Shown: positions 1 through 8,670, counted from the first letter of the stretch. The stretch is 64,000 nucleotides of DNA from CAVVYV01 sp963818205 (GCA_963818205.1 CAWFRG010000008.1:17579-81578); one strand, 5' to 3'. Made by a program: numbers and translations. The notes: generated by a model from the letters alone, not told the origin.

Positions 1-1
1 C

Positions 2-1510
2 GAGCCCAGCGAGATGCGGGATGTGCTCGACAAGCTCTTTGCGGGGTCGATGAAGGGCCGGACGATGTACGTGGTCCCGTTCTCGATGGGACCGCTGGGC
101 TCACCGATCTCCCACGTCGGCGTCCAGCTGACCGACTCGCCCTACGTCGCGGTCTCGATGCGGATCATGACCCGGATGGGAATCCCCGCCCTCGAGGTGC
201 TCGGCGACGACGGCGAGTTCGTCCCCTGCGTCCACTCGCTCGGCGCCCCGCTGGAGGAGGGGCAGGAGGACGTTCCCTGGCCCTGCAACGCCGACAACAA
301 GTACATCGTCCACTACCCCGAGACCCGCGAGATCTGGTCATTCGGCTCGGGCTACGGCGGCAACGCCCTGCTCGGCAAGAAGTGCTTCGCGCTGCGGATC
401 GCGTCGGTGATGGCCCACGACGAGGGCTGGCTCGCCGAGCACATGCTGATCCTGAAGCTCACTTCCCCAGATGGCAGGGTCAAGTACGTCACCGGGGCCT
501 TCCCCTCGGCGTGCGGGAAGACGAACCTGGCGATGCTGATCCCCACCCTCCCCGATTGGACCGTGGAGACGATCGGCGACGACATCGCCTGGATGAAGTT
601 CGGCGATGACGGCCGCTTGCGCGCGGTCAATCCGGAGGCCGGCTTCTTCGGGGTCGCCCCGAACACGAGCTACAAAACGAACCCGAACGCGATGGCGACG
701 ATCGAGCGGAACTCGATCTTCACCAACTGCGCGAAGACCGACGATGGCGACATCTGGTGGGAGGGAATGACGGGCCAGTCGCCGGATCACGTGATCGACT
801 GGCGCGGAAACGAGTGGACGCCTGACTCCGAGGAGCCGGCGGCCCACCCGAACGCCCGCTTCACGACGCCGGCCTCGCAGTGCCCCTCGATCGCCGAGGA
901 GTGGGAGGATCCCGCCGGCGTCCCGATCGACGCCTTCCTCTTCGGCGGTCGGCGCTCGACCGTCGTCCCCCTGGTCTTCGAGTGCCGGGACTGGGAGCAC
1001 GGCGTCTTCACGGGCGCCGTGATGTCGTCGGAGACGACCGCGGCCGCCGCCGGCGAGGTCGGAAAGCTCCGCTTCGACCCGATGGCGATGCTCCCCTTCT
1101 GCGGCTACAACATGGCCGACTACTTCGAGCACTGGCTGGCGCTCGCTCGCCGCGAGGGGGCGGACTTGCCGAAGATCTTCCACGTCAACTGGTTCCGCAA
1201 GGACGACGACGGAAAGTTCCTCTGGCCCGGGTTCGGGGAGAACAGCCGGGTGCTCGAGTGGGTCTTCCGCCGCTGCGACGGCGCGAGCGAGACGGTCGAT
1301 TCGCCGATCGGCCTGGTCCCCGCCGAGGGCGAGCTCAACACCGACGGGCTCGAGATCTCGGCCGAGGCGGTCCGGGAGCTGCTCAGGGTCGACCGCGATG
1401 CGCTCCGCGCGCAGCTTCCCCAGGTCGAGGAGCACCTCGCCCGGTTCGGCGATGACCTCCCCGACGCGGTTCAAGCCCAGCTCGGAGACCTGAAGAGGCG
1501 CCTCGGCTAG
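2..1510 (+). CDS. pckG: Phosphoenolpyruvate carboxykinase (GTP), 5' partial
   Basis: GTP-dependent PEP carboxykinase interconverts oxaloacetate and PEP, the cytosolic entry to gluconeogenesis. The frame is open to the left edge. About 500 residues are present against the usual 600-620, so roughly 100 N-terminal residues lie outside the window. Counting from the first ATG at 14, the nucleotide-binding P-loop FPSACGKTN is at residues 163-171. It is followed by DDIAWMKFGDDG and GFFGVAPNTS, which form the metal and substrate site of the GTP family. GYGGNALLGKK upstream is also typical. It sits next to ethylmalonyl-CoA pathway genes, which fits carbon flow from C4 acids to sugars. Identification is firm; only the start is missing. 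Confidence 0.96.
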   Translation, partial: EPSEMRDVLDKLFAGSMKGRTMYVVPFSMGPLGSPISHVGVQLTDSPYVAVSMRIMTRMGIPALEVLGDDGEFVPCVHSLGAPLEEGQEDVPWPCNADNKYIVHYPETREIWSFGSGYGGNALLGKKCFALRIASVMAHDEGWLAEHMLILKLTSPDGRVKYVTGAFPSACGKTNLAMLIPTLPDWTVETIGDDIAWMKFGDDGRLRAVNPEAGFFGVAPNTSYKTNPNAMATIERNSIFTNCAKTDDGDIWWEGMTGQSPDHVIDWRGNEWTPDSEEPAAHPNARFTTPASQCPSIAEEWEDPAGVPIDAFLFGGRRSTVVPLVFECRDWEHGVFTGAVMSSETTAAAAGEVGKLRFDPMAMLPFCGYNMADYFEHWLALARREGADLPKIFHVNWFRKDDDGKFLWPGFGENSRVLEWVFRRCDGASETVDSPIGLVPAEGELNTDGLEISAEAVRELLRVDRDALRAQLPQVEEHLARFGDDLPDAVQAQLGDLKRRLG

Positions 1511-1563
1511 CGCCGGCTGCTCGCTTGCCGACTGCTTCAACTAGAACCATTGTCCGTGGGCTC

Positions 1564-1977
1564 TCAGCCGCGGGCGCGGTGGAAGCGCTCGAGCCCGGCG
1601 CGGATCGGCTCCGGGATCGGCGCGGTCTTGCCAGCGCCAGCGGCGACAAAGACGTGCCGCAGCTCGCCCTCGGCCACCGCCGTGCCGTCATGGTCAACCA
1701 CCAATTCGGTGGTCACCGAGGTGTCGCCGAGCCGCGCCACCGTTGCCACCACCTCGAACTCATCGTCGAAGCTGAGCGGCCCCAGGTAGCGCACCCGGGC
1801 CTCGGCGACGACGATGTCCACTCCGGCCTCGACCATCGGCTGGTAGCCGCCCAGCTCGCGCCAGAGCTCGGTGATCGTGATGTCGAAGTAGGTGAGGTAG
1901 TTGGCGTTGAAGACGACGCCCTGCGGGTCGCACTCGTTGTATCGGACCCGCAGCCGGTGGCGGAACGGCCCGCTCAC
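1564..1977 (-). CDS. Hotdog-fold acyl-CoA thioesterase (YbgC/FadM type)
   Basis: A 137-residue single hotdog domain that should hydrolyse an acyl-CoA thioester in the cytosol. The N-terminal motif RVRYNECDPQGVVFNANY (about residues 10-27) carries the Asp of the 4-hydroxybenzoyl-CoA thioesterase/YbgC family. The start lies only 10 bases downstream of the malyl-CoA lyase stop on the same strand, so the two are probably one transcript. That raises the possibility that it acts on malyl-CoA or a related pathway ester, but substrate cannot be read from the sequence; general acyl-CoA housekeeping is equally possible. Confidence 0.87.
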   Translation of the reverse strand: MSGPFRHRLRVRYNECDPQGVVFNANYLTYFDITITELWRELGGYQPMVEAGVDIVVAEARVRYLGPLSFDDEFEVVATVARLGDTSVTTELVVDHDGTAVAEGELRHVFVAAGAGKTAPIPEPIRAGLERFHRARG

Positions 1978-1987
1978 AGCCTCTCGC

Positions 1988-3043
1988 TCAATCCTGCATC
2001 TCGTAGGCCTTGGCGAGCTCCGGGTCCTTCTTCGCGAGCATCTCCGCGAGGCTCACCATCACCTTGCTCTGCTTCCAGGTCGCGTCGTCCTGCATCTTGC
2101 CGTCGATCATGTGCACGCCGGCGCCGTCGGGAATCGCCTCCAGCACCTTCTTCGCGAACTTGACCTCCTCGGGTGTCGGACTGAAGACCTTCTTCGCGAT
2201 CTCGATCTGCACCGGGTGCAGCGACCAGGCGCCGACACAGCCGAGCAAGAAGGCCGCCCGGAACTGGGTCTCGCATCCCTGGACGTCCTTGATGTCGCCG
2301 TAGGGCCCGTAGAAGGGCAGGATGCCGGCCGAGGTGCAGGCGTCGACCATGCGGGCGATCGAGTAGTGCCAGGGGTCCTGCTGCGCCGTCGCCCGGGGGG
2401 CGTCCTCGTTCTCGGGATCCGGGTCCTCGATCACGCGGTAGCCGGGATGGCCGCCGCCGACCCGGGTGGTCTTCATTCGGCGCGAGGCGGCGAGGTCGGC
2501 CGGCCCGAAGCTCATCCCCTGCATCCGGGGGCTGGCGGTGGCGATCTCCTCCAGGTTGACCACCCCGAGCGAGGTCTCGAGGATCGCGTGGAGGAGCAGC
2601 GGGCGCTCGAGCTTCGCCTTCGCTTCGAGCTGGGCGACGAGGCGATCGACGTAGTGGATGTCCCAGGGCCCCTCGACCTTCGGGATCATGATCACCTCGA
2701 GCTTGTCTCCGATCTCGGTTACGAGCTCGGTGAGATCGTCCAGGGCCCAGGGGCTGGCGAGCTCGTTGACCCTGGTCCAGAGCTGGGTGTCGCCGAAATC
2801 GACCTCCTTGGCGACCTCGATCAGGCCCTCGCGGGCGGGGACCTTCTTGTCGACCGGGATCGCGTCCTCGAGGTTGCCGAGGAGGATGTCCGCCGACTTC
2901 GCCATCTCGGGGACCTTCGCCCGCATCTTCTCGTTCGAGGCGTCGAAGAAGTGGATCATCCGCGATGGCAAAAACGGGATCTCGCGAAGGGGCTCGGGTG
3001 CGTCGATCGCGAGGGGGTGGAAGAAGTCGCGGGGGTTTCTCAA
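1988..3043 (-). CDS. mcl: L-malyl-CoA/beta-methylmalyl-CoA lyase (CitE superfamily)
   Basis: A 351-residue HpcH/HpaI-CitE family aldolase. It keeps NLEDAIPVDKK near residue 57 (the conserved glutamate/aspartate region), MIPKVEGPWDIHYVD in the middle, and GCVGAWSLHPVQIEIAKKVF near the C-terminus, which carries the His/Pro pattern of malyl-CoA lyases. In the ethylmalonyl-CoA pathway it cleaves beta-methylmalyl-CoA to glyoxylate and propionyl-CoA and handles malyl-CoA. Length and the C-terminal motif fit Mcl better than short CitE proteins. ecm and ccr in the same window support this role. Citramalyl-CoA lyase (itaconate breakdown) or a mycobacterial Rv2498c-like role are alternatives. It precedes the hotdog thioesterase gene by 10 bases. 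Confidence 0.88.
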   Translation of the reverse strand: MRNPRDFFHPLAIDAPEPLREIPFLPSRMIHFFDASNEKMRAKVPEMAKSADILLGNLEDAIPVDKKVPAREGLIEVAKEVDFGDTQLWTRVNELASPWALDDLTELVTEIGDKLEVIMIPKVEGPWDIHYVDRLVAQLEAKAKLERPLLLHAILETSLGVVNLEEIATASPRMQGMSFGPADLAASRRMKTTRVGGGHPGYRVIEDPDPENEDAPRATAQQDPWHYSIARMVDACTSAGILPFYGPYGDIKDVQGCETQFRAAFLLGCVGAWSLHPVQIEIAKKVFSPTPEEVKFAKKVLEAIPDGAGVHMIDGKMQDDATWKQSKVMVSLAEMLAKKDPELAKAYEMQD

Positions 3044-3092
3044 GTCGTCTCCTGTGTGTTTGCCGGTGAACGAACGCTATTAGCCTGCGGAC

Positions 3093-3540
3093 ATGAGCGA
3101 CGTCAGAGAGGCGAGGGCGGAGGAGATCGAGCGGGTGCTCGGCATGTACGAGTGGCTGTTCGCGCCACCGGGCTCGCTGCCGCCGCGCTGGGATCCTGAG
3201 CACGCCCGCGAGGCCCTCAATGAGGCGATCGCGGCCGAGCGCAGCGCGGTCCTGGTCGCCGAGCACCGCGGCGAGCTGCTCGGATTCGCCACCGTCTACC
3301 TCGAGCTGAACTCGGTCCGCTTCGGGCTGCGGTGCTGGCTCGAGGACCTCGCGGTCAGTCCCGAGCACCGCTCGCAGGGGATCGGCAAGGCGCTTCTCGA
3401 TGCGGCCAAGGACTGGGCGCGGGAGCGCGGGGCGACCCACCTCGAGCTCGACAGCGGCGAGGCGCGCGAAGGACGCCCATCGCTTCTACGAGCGAGAGCA
3501 CCCCGCCTGGAAGGGCTTTCAGTACACCTGGACCCTCTAG
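3093..3540 (+). CDS. GNAT N-acetyltransferase, frameshifted near the C-terminus
   Basis: An acetyl-CoA-dependent GNAT-family acetyltransferase of about 148 residues; substrate unknown. The body ends with WLEDLAVSPEHRSQGIGKAL, where the R-x-x-G-I/G-x-G/A pattern binds acetyl-CoA. The ATG frame runs on to a wrong C-terminus, whereas the +1 frame after about position 3467 gives KDAHRFYEREHPAWKGFQYT and stops at 3540, the expected beta5-alpha4 end of a GNAT fold. I therefore read the gene as intact apart from one extra base in GCGCGCGAAGG. It is divergent from mcl with a 49-base gap. Confidence 0.85.
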
Positions 3541-3588
3541 GGCCGGCCTCGCCCGGGCAGGGTCGAGGGCGACCGAGGCTTTCGGCTG

Positions 3589-3610
3589 TTACGATATATC
3601 GCGATACGTA
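3589..3610. promoter_or_regulatory. Probable PadR operator upstream of padR
   Basis: Two overlapping perfect 10-bp palindromes, CGATATATCG (3592-3601) and TATCGCGATA (3597-3606), lie in an AT-rich island about 30 bases before the PadR start codon. PadR-family repressors commonly autoregulate through such dyads. Binding is inferred. Confidence 0.65.
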
Positions 3611-3633
3611 GTGATTGATCGAAAGGAAACGAG

Positions 3634-4164
3634 ATGCACGGTTCAAGAAAGCGCGGCCGCCGCGGCTTCCGAGGCGGGCGCGAGATGAGGGGCGGCTGGG
3701 GCCCCGGTTACGGGCGCGGCCGACATCGGGTCCGCCGCGGCGACGTCCGCAGCGCGATCCTGGCTCTGCTCGATGACCGGCCCATGCACGGCTACGAGAT
3801 GATTCAGGAGCTCGAGGAGCGCACCGGCGGGCGCTGGCGCCCGAGCGCCGGCTCGATCTACCCGACCCTGCAGCTTCTCGAGGACGAGGGGCTGGTCAAG
3901 GGCGAGGAGGTGGAGGGGCGCAATGTGTTCGCGCTCACCGATTCCGGGCGCGAGGCGGTCCCGGAGCGCACCGAGGGGAAGCAGCCCTGGGAGGAGGGCG
4001 ATGAGGACTCACCACATCACAAGCTCCGGGCCGAGGCCTTCCGGACCCGCGCGGCGCTCGTCCAGATCGGGCGCGCCGGCGACGAGGACCAGGTGAAGGA
4101 GGCGGTCGAAATCCTCACCGAGACCCGCAAGCGGCTCTACTCGATCCTCGCAGAGGCCGACTAG
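3634..4164 (+). CDS. PadR-family transcriptional regulator
   Basis: A 176-residue winged-helix repressor. An Arg/Gly-rich N-terminal tail (residues 1-35) precedes the PadR domain: AILALLDDRPMHGYEMIQ and SAGSIYPTLQLLEDEGLV are the classic helix and wing signatures. The C-terminal half is helical (EAVEILTETRKRLYSILAE), the usual dimerisation region. ATG at 3634 is preceded by AAAGGAAACGAG. The dyad upstream suggests autorepression. PadR proteins often control transporters or stress genes, but the immediate neighbours (GNAT and an NTF2-like gene) do not name a target. Confidence 0.92.
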   Translation: MHGSRKRGRRGFRGGREMRGGWGPGYGRGRHRVRRGDVRSAILALLDDRPMHGYEMIQELEERTGGRWRPSAGSIYPTLQLLEDEGLVKGEEVEGRNVFALTDSGREAVPERTEGKQPWEEGDEDSPHHKLRAEAFRTRAALVQIGRAGDEDQVKEAVEILTETRKRLYSILAEAD

Positions 4165-4198
4165 GTCCAGCCGCTCTCGAAGCGTGGCCGCGGTCGGG

Positions 4199-4657
4199 TC
4201 ATTGCCGGCCGCGGTCGGGATCGAGGCCGGCGGCCTGCAGCCCCGCGCGCTGGTCGAGGTAGAAGCCCGTCTGTCTGATCACTCCGTCCTCCAGCCACCA
4301 GACGCTGGCGCTGGTTGTCTCGATCTCCACGCCGTCATGTTTGGTGGTGGCGACCTGGCGGGCGAGGAAGACGATCTTGTCGACAAGGGGGATCGCCTCG
4401 TCGATTTCCAGGCGGAACGACTCGTAGGGGCTGATCCAGTCGGTGAGCGCCTCCCGAAACCCCTCCAGGCCTTTGTACTCGAGGGGCATCCCTGATTCGC
4501 TCGCCATGATCGTGACGAACTCCGGATGGCTGTTGTCCCGGAGGATCTCCGCCATCTGATCGATTCCCTCGTTCCCTTCGAGGACCGTTCCGCCCGAGAT
4601 CATCACTCCCCGGCGGATCAGCTCGATCAGCTCGGCTGTCGTCTGCGACTCACCCAT
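4199..4657 (-). CDS. NTF2-like/SnoaL-fold protein
   Basis: A 152-residue protein of the SnoaL/ketosteroid-isomerase-like cone fold: MAEILRDNSHPEFVTIM, then LEGFREALTDWISPYESFRL and a strand-rich end with VWWLEDGVIRQTGFYLD. Members are small-molecule isomerases, cyclases or plain binding proteins, so no reaction is assigned. I place the start at 4657 (MGESQTTAEL) rather than upstream because the longer frame reads through the divergent promoter of the acyl-CoA dehydrogenase at 4755. Confidence 0.8.
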   Translation of the reverse strand: MGESQTTAELIELIRRGVMISGGTVLEGNEGIDQMAEILRDNSHPEFVTIMASESGMPLEYKGLEGFREALTDWISPYESFRLEIDEAIPLVDKIVFLARQVATTKHDGVEIETTSASVWWLEDGVIRQTGFYLDQRAGLQAAGLDPDRGRQ

Positions 4658-4754
4658 GATTCGCCCGCGTTCGACGCTAGCGAGACCCCAAGTATCCTTC
4701 GCACCGGCGCCGGCAGGGATCCAGGCGCCACGAAAACGACCTCGTAGAGGAGCC

Positions 4755-5970
4755 ATGGCCGTAGCGACAGCGACGTACCAGGAGAAGACCGACGAGCAGC
4801 GCGAGATCACGGAGATGGTCCGCAACTTCGTCGACAACGAGATCATCCCGGTCGCGGAGGAGTTCGATCATGAGGACAAGTTCCCCGAGGCGATCGTCGA
4901 GCAGATGAAGGAGCTCGGCCTCTTCGGGGTGACGATCCCCGAGGACTACGGCGGAATGGGCCTCGACCTGACCACCTACGCGATGATCGTCGAGGAGCTC
5001 TCGCGGGGCTGGATCTCGATCTCCGGGCGTCGTCAACACCCACTTCATCGGCGCCTACCTGCTGATGAACTTCGGCTCCGAGGAGCAGAAGGACCACTTC
5101 CTGCCGAAGATGGCGACCGGCGAGATCCGCGCCGCCTTCTCCCTGTCCGAGCCCGAGGTCGGCTCCGACGTCCAGGGGATCAAGGCGACGGCGAAGAAGG
5201 GCGAGGACGGCAGCTGGGAGCTGAACGGCCAGAAGATGTGGGTCACCAACGGACTTGGTTCCGGGGTCGTCTTCGTACTGATGAAGAGCGATCCGAAGGC
5301 CGACCCGCCCTACAAGGGGATGACCTGCTTCATCACCGAGAAGGAGCCCTGGGTGGAGAAGAACACGGGTGAATACGAGGGCCTTGAGATCCCGCCGAAG
5401 ATCAAGAAGATGGGCTACAAGGGGGTCGAGTCGACCGAGCTCGTCTACTCCGGCTACAAGTGCCCGCCGGAGCGGATCCTCGGCGGCGAGGCCGAGGGCC
5501 TCGGCAAAGGCTTCATTCAGATGATGGACGCGCTCGAGGTCGGGCGGGTGAACGTCGCCGCCCGCGGCGTCGGCATCGCCCAGCGCGCCCTGGAGCTGGC
5601 GCTCCGCTACAGCCAGGAGCGGAAGACCTTCGGCAAGCCGATCGCCCAGCATCAGGCGATCCAGTTCAAGCTCGCCGACATGGCGACAAAGGTCGAGGCC
5701 GCCCGGCTGTTGACGTTCAAGGCGGCCCGGATGAAGGACGCCGGCGAGCGCTCCGACCTCGAGGCCGGGATGGCGAAGCTGCTGGCGAGTGAGACCGGCA
5801 AGGAAGTCGTCGAGGAGTCCTTCCGGATCCACGGTGGATACGGCTACTCGAAGGAGTACGAGATCGAGCGCCTCTACCGCGACGCGCCCCTGCTGCTGAT
5901 CGGCGAGGGCACCTCCGAGATCCAGCGAATGGTGATCGGCAAGAAGCTTCTGGAGAGGCACAAGATCTGA
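4755..5970 (+). CDS. Acyl-CoA dehydrogenase, candidate methylsuccinyl-CoA dehydrogenase (one frameshift)
   Basis: A flavoprotein of about 405 residues that oxidises an acyl-CoA to the enoyl-CoA. N-terminal helices run to VTIPEDYGGMGLDLTTYAM; AAFSLSEPEVGSDVQG is the substrate/FAD loop; RIHGGYGYSKEYEIERLYRD contains the catalytic-base region; and GTSEIQRMVIGKKL closes it. GAGGAG precedes ATG 4755. The frame breaks near 5027-5028 (one extra base in TCCGGGCGTCGTC): before it reads VEELSRGWISISG, after it VVNTHFIGAYLLMNFGSEEQ in another frame. Given mcl, ecm and ccr nearby it may be the methylsuccinyl-CoA dehydrogenase, but Rhodobacter Mcd is longer and the motifs shown do not fix chain specificity. 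The SDR gene follows with overlapping ends. Confidence 0.88.
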
Positions 5971-6632
5971 GCACGGTCGCGCTTGTCAGCGGGGCGAATA
6001 GAGGCATTGGCAAGGAGATCGCCCGCCAGCTCGCCGAGGATCACGGCTTTCTGGTCTTTGCCGGCTCACGCGATCCCGGCAAGATCACCGAATCCGAGTC
6101 GATCAGGGCGATCCAGCTCGACGTCACCGACCAGGCGAGCGTGGACGCGGCCCGGGCGGCGATCGAGGCCGATCCGGGACGGCTCGACGCGCTCGTCAAC
6201 AACGCCGGCGTCTACGGCGATCCGATCGGGGTAGTCGACTACGACCTGGCTCGTGCCCACGAGGTGTTCGAGGTGAACACCTTCGGCCCCTGGCGGCTGA
6301 TCCAAGCCTTCATCCCGCTGCTGCGCGGCAGCGCGGACCCGAGAGTTGTCAACCTGTCCAGCGGCGCCGGCCAGCTCTCCGACATGAACGGTGGCCGGGC
6401 CGCCTATCGGGTCTCGAAGGCCGGCCTCAACGCGCTCACCCGCACCCTCGCCTCGGAGGAGCGAGGGATCAGGGTCAACACGATGTGCCCCGGCTGGGTC
6501 CGCACCGACATGGGCGGCCCAGGCGCTCCGCGCTCGGTCGAGGAGGGCGCCGACACCGCCGTCTGGCTCGCCACCGATCCCGAGGTGCCGAGCGGCGGCT
6601 TCTTTCGCGACCGCAAGCCCATCCCCTGGTAG
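5967..6632 (+). CDS. Short-chain dehydrogenase/reductase
   Basis: A classical NAD(P)-dependent SDR of about 221 residues: ALVSGANRGIGKEIA (the TGxxxGIG cofactor site), LDALVNNAGVYG (NNAG), VVNLSSGAGQLS with the Ser, and AAYRVSKAGLNAL with YxxxK. There is no ATG, GTG or TTG ahead of the cofactor motif in this frame. The only plausible initiator is CTG at 5967, overlapping the dehydrogenase TGA, so the true start was either CTG or was lost to an indel. The tight overlap suggests co-transcription with the acyl-CoA dehydrogenase. Substrate unknown. Confidence 0.85.
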   Translation: MSTVALVSGANRGIGKEIARQLAEDHGFLVFAGSRDPGKITESESIRAIQLDVTDQASVDAARAAIEADPGRLDALVNNAGVYGDPIGVVDYDLARAHEVFEVNTFGPWRLIQAFIPLLRGSADPRVVNLSSGAGQLSDMNGGRAAYRVSKAGLNALTRTLASEERGIRVNTMCPGWVRTDMGGPGAPRSVEEGADTAVWLATDPEVPSGGFFRDRKPIPW

Positions 6633-6653
6633 AGCTCTGCTAGGAATGAGGGG

Positions 6654-7020
6654 ATGGCTTCTACCCCCGAGCTGATCACCACCGCGATCGAGCGCTTCCA
6701 GGCCGAGGTTCCGGCGCTGGCTCAGCTGAAGCTCGTCTTCGAGCTCGAGCTGCGCGGCCGCGGCGACGTCCAGATGTTCCGGGTCGAGCTCCCCGGCCCC
6801 GAAGATCTCGAAGTCGGCTTCGACCGAGGACGCCCGGCTGACTGTCGTGATCCCCCGCCCGGCCTTCAACGAGCTCGCCACCGAGGGGACGGTGCAGAGC
6901 TACCGCCAGGCCTACGACTCGGGCCAGATCAGGGTCACCGGCGACCCGAACATCCAGAAGCTGATCGCCCAGGTGATCCAGCGCCACGAGGAGCGCGGCC
7001 GCACCAAGAAGGTCCACTAG
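6654..7020 (+). CDS. SCP2-like small protein, frameshifted
   Basis: About 121 residues. The first part, from ATG 6654, reads ELITTAIERFQAEVPALAQL and then strand-forming segments. Near 6830 the frame must shift by one base, after which it reads ARLTVVIPRPAFNELATEG, SYRQAYDSGQIRVTGDPNIQ and ends TKKVH at 7020. The second half resembles the end of SCP2 sterol-carrier domains (Y-x-x-G-x-I/L-x-V-x-G-D). A lipid- or acyl-CoA-binding role would suit the surrounding genes but is only inference. Confidence 0.65.
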
Positions 7021-7024
7021 GGCG

Positions 7025-8134
7025 TTGGCCGCCTCGCAAAGGCGGGTCGATCCCGCGCGGCTGCCCCGGTTGCGAGCAGCGGCGCAGCTGCTCCACCGCC
7101 CCGTATCGGTTCGTGATCCGGTTGAGGTCGCCCGCGCGGTCGCCGGGGTCCAAGCCCAGGACATGTTCGCCGCCCGGCTCTCCTTCCGCTCACGGAGCCG
7201 GTGGCTGAAAGCGGCCGACGTCGATCGGGCCAGGACCGAGGAGCGCTCGCTGCTGCGGACCTGGGTGATGCGGATGACGATTCATCTGATTCCAAGTGAC
7301 GACGCCGGCTGGTGGCTGCCCCTGTTCGAGCCGGGGATCGAGAAGTGGTCGCGGCGGCGGCTCGGGCAGCTGGGCATGCCCGCTCGGACCCAGGAGAGGG
7401 CCCTGCGGGAGGTGGTGCGGATCCTCGAGCGGGACGGGCCGCTGACCCGGACCGAGGTCGGGAACCGGCTCCGCGAGATGGGGATCGAGCTCAACAACAT
7501 GACCCGCGGTCACATCATGGGGCTTGCGGTCACCTCGGGCAACGCCTGCCTCGGTCCGGACCGCAAGGGAGGCAGCTGCCTCGTCCTGCGTCGGGATTGG
7601 CTGGGCGATCTGCCGCCTTTCGACCGCGAGAAGGCGCAGGCCGAGCTCGCCCGGCGCTACCTGAGCGCCTTCGGCCCCGCCACCGACCGCGACTTCGCCT
7701 ACTGGGCGGGCCTCGGGTTGGGCGAGGTGCGGGCCGGGCTCGAGGCGATCTCGGGCGAGCTGGAGGAGGTGCGGGTGGGAGAGGAGACGCTGGTGGCGCT
7801 CCGAGGAGCGCTCCCGCGACTGCCGCGCGCCGGCCGGCTACGGATGCTCGGCAACTTCGACACCTACCTGCTCGGCTGGAAGGATCGCTCGTTCTCGGTG
7901 CCCGACCACCACGCGGCCGCGGTCAAGGAGGGCGGCGGCGGCTGGATCCGGCCGGTGATCGTCCGCGACGGGGTGGTGATCGGCGGCTGGCGCTCCTCGC
8001 GGAAGGCCGGCAGGATCGAGATCGCGCTCAACCTCCCCGGTTCCATCAGCGCTGCTGCCCGGAAGGCGATCGAAGCAGAGATCGAGGACATCGAGCGCTT
8101 CGAGGGGCTCCCGGTGAACGTCGTCTCGCCCTAG
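7025..8134 (+). CDS. Winged-helix protein of the AlkZ-like (HTH_42/YcaQ) family
   Basis: A 369-residue protein with the features of the HTH_42 family, whose characterised members (AlkZ, YcaQ) are DNA glycosylases that unhook crosslinks. GVQAQD at residues 41-46 supplies the QxQ element (Q43, Q45) of that family, followed by LLRTWVMRMTIHLIPSDD and, near the C-terminus, LRMLGNFDTYLLGWKDRS and GGWIRPVIVRDGVVIGGW. The gene begins five bases after the SCP2-like stop. Whether it is a glycosylase or only a DNA-binding relative is not decided by the sequence. Confidence 0.82.
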   Translation: MAASQRRVDPARLPRLRAAAQLLHRPVSVRDPVEVARAVAGVQAQDMFAARLSFRSRSRWLKAADVDRARTEERSLLRTWVMRMTIHLIPSDDAGWWLPLFEPGIEKWSRRRLGQLGMPARTQERALREVVRILERDGPLTRTEVGNRLREMGIELNNMTRGHIMGLAVTSGNACLGPDRKGGSCLVLRRDWLGDLPPFDREKAQAELARRYLSAFGPATDRDFAYWAGLGLGEVRAGLEAISGELEEVRVGEETLVALRGALPRLPRAGRLRMLGNFDTYLLGWKDRSFSVPDHHAAAVKEGGGGWIRPVIVRDGVVIGGWRSSRKAGRIEIALNLPGSISAAARKAIEAEIEDIERFEGLPVNVVSP

Positions 8135-8154
8135 CCGGGTACGATCCCGCGCCC

Positions 8155-8670
8155 ATGAGCGACGAGAAACACGAGCTGATCACCGACCAGGCCGGCCGCG
8201 AGGCATCCGGCGCCCACCCCTACGGGCGCTACCTGGAGGAGTTCGAGGTCGGCGCCGTCTACAAGCACTGGCCGGCGAAGACGATCACCGAGTCCGAGGA
8301 TCACCTCTTCTGCCTGCTGACGATGAACCACCATCCCCTCCACATCAACGACGTCTACGCCTCCCAGTCCCAGCAGGGCAGGAACGTGGTCGCCGGCCCC
8401 TACGTCTACTCGCTCGTCTTCGGGATGACCGTGGGGGACGTCTCCGGAAAGGCGATCGCCAACCTCGCCACGGACGACCTCAGCCACCCGAATCCGGTCT
8501 TCCACGGCGACACCCTGTTCGTCGAGTCCGAGGTGCTCGAGGTGACACCATCCAAGTCGAAGCCCGACCGGGGCGTGGTCCGGGTTCACACCCGGGCCTA
8601 CAACCAGGACGGCACCCTGGTCGCCGAGTTCAAGCGCGCGGTGCTGGTGCCGCGCAGGGAGCCGGGATAG
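8155..8670 (+). CDS. MaoC-like hydratase, candidate mesaconyl-CoA hydratase
   Basis: A 171-residue single-hotdog MaoC-family enoyl-CoA hydratase. The hydratase motif region reads LLTMNHHPLHINDVYAS, with Asn in place of the Asp of the standard R-hydratase motif but keeping PLH. VVAGPYVYSLVFGMTVGDVSG and NPVFHGDTLFVESEVLEV follow. From memory, the MNxxPLH variant occurs in hydratases acting on branched C5 acids (mesaconyl- or itaconyl-CoA). With mcl and ecm nearby, hydration of mesaconyl-C1-CoA to beta-methylmalyl-CoA is a reasonable role. It is shorter than the double-hotdog Mch of Rhodobacter, so this remains a candidate. Confidence 0.85.
   Translation: MSDEKHELITDQAGREASGAHPYGRYLEEFEVGAVYKHWPAKTITESEDHLFCLLTMNHHPLHINDVYASQSQQGRNVVAGPYVYSLVFGMTVGDVSGKAIANLATDDLSHPNPVFHGDTLFVESEVLEVTPSKSKPDRGVVRVHTRAYNQDGTLVAEFKRAVLVPRREPG

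Noticed and set aside
338..1540. Long reading frame opposite pckG
   Set aside because: Antisense shadow of a GC-rich gene; no domain pattern, while the plus frame has full PEP carboxykinase motifs.
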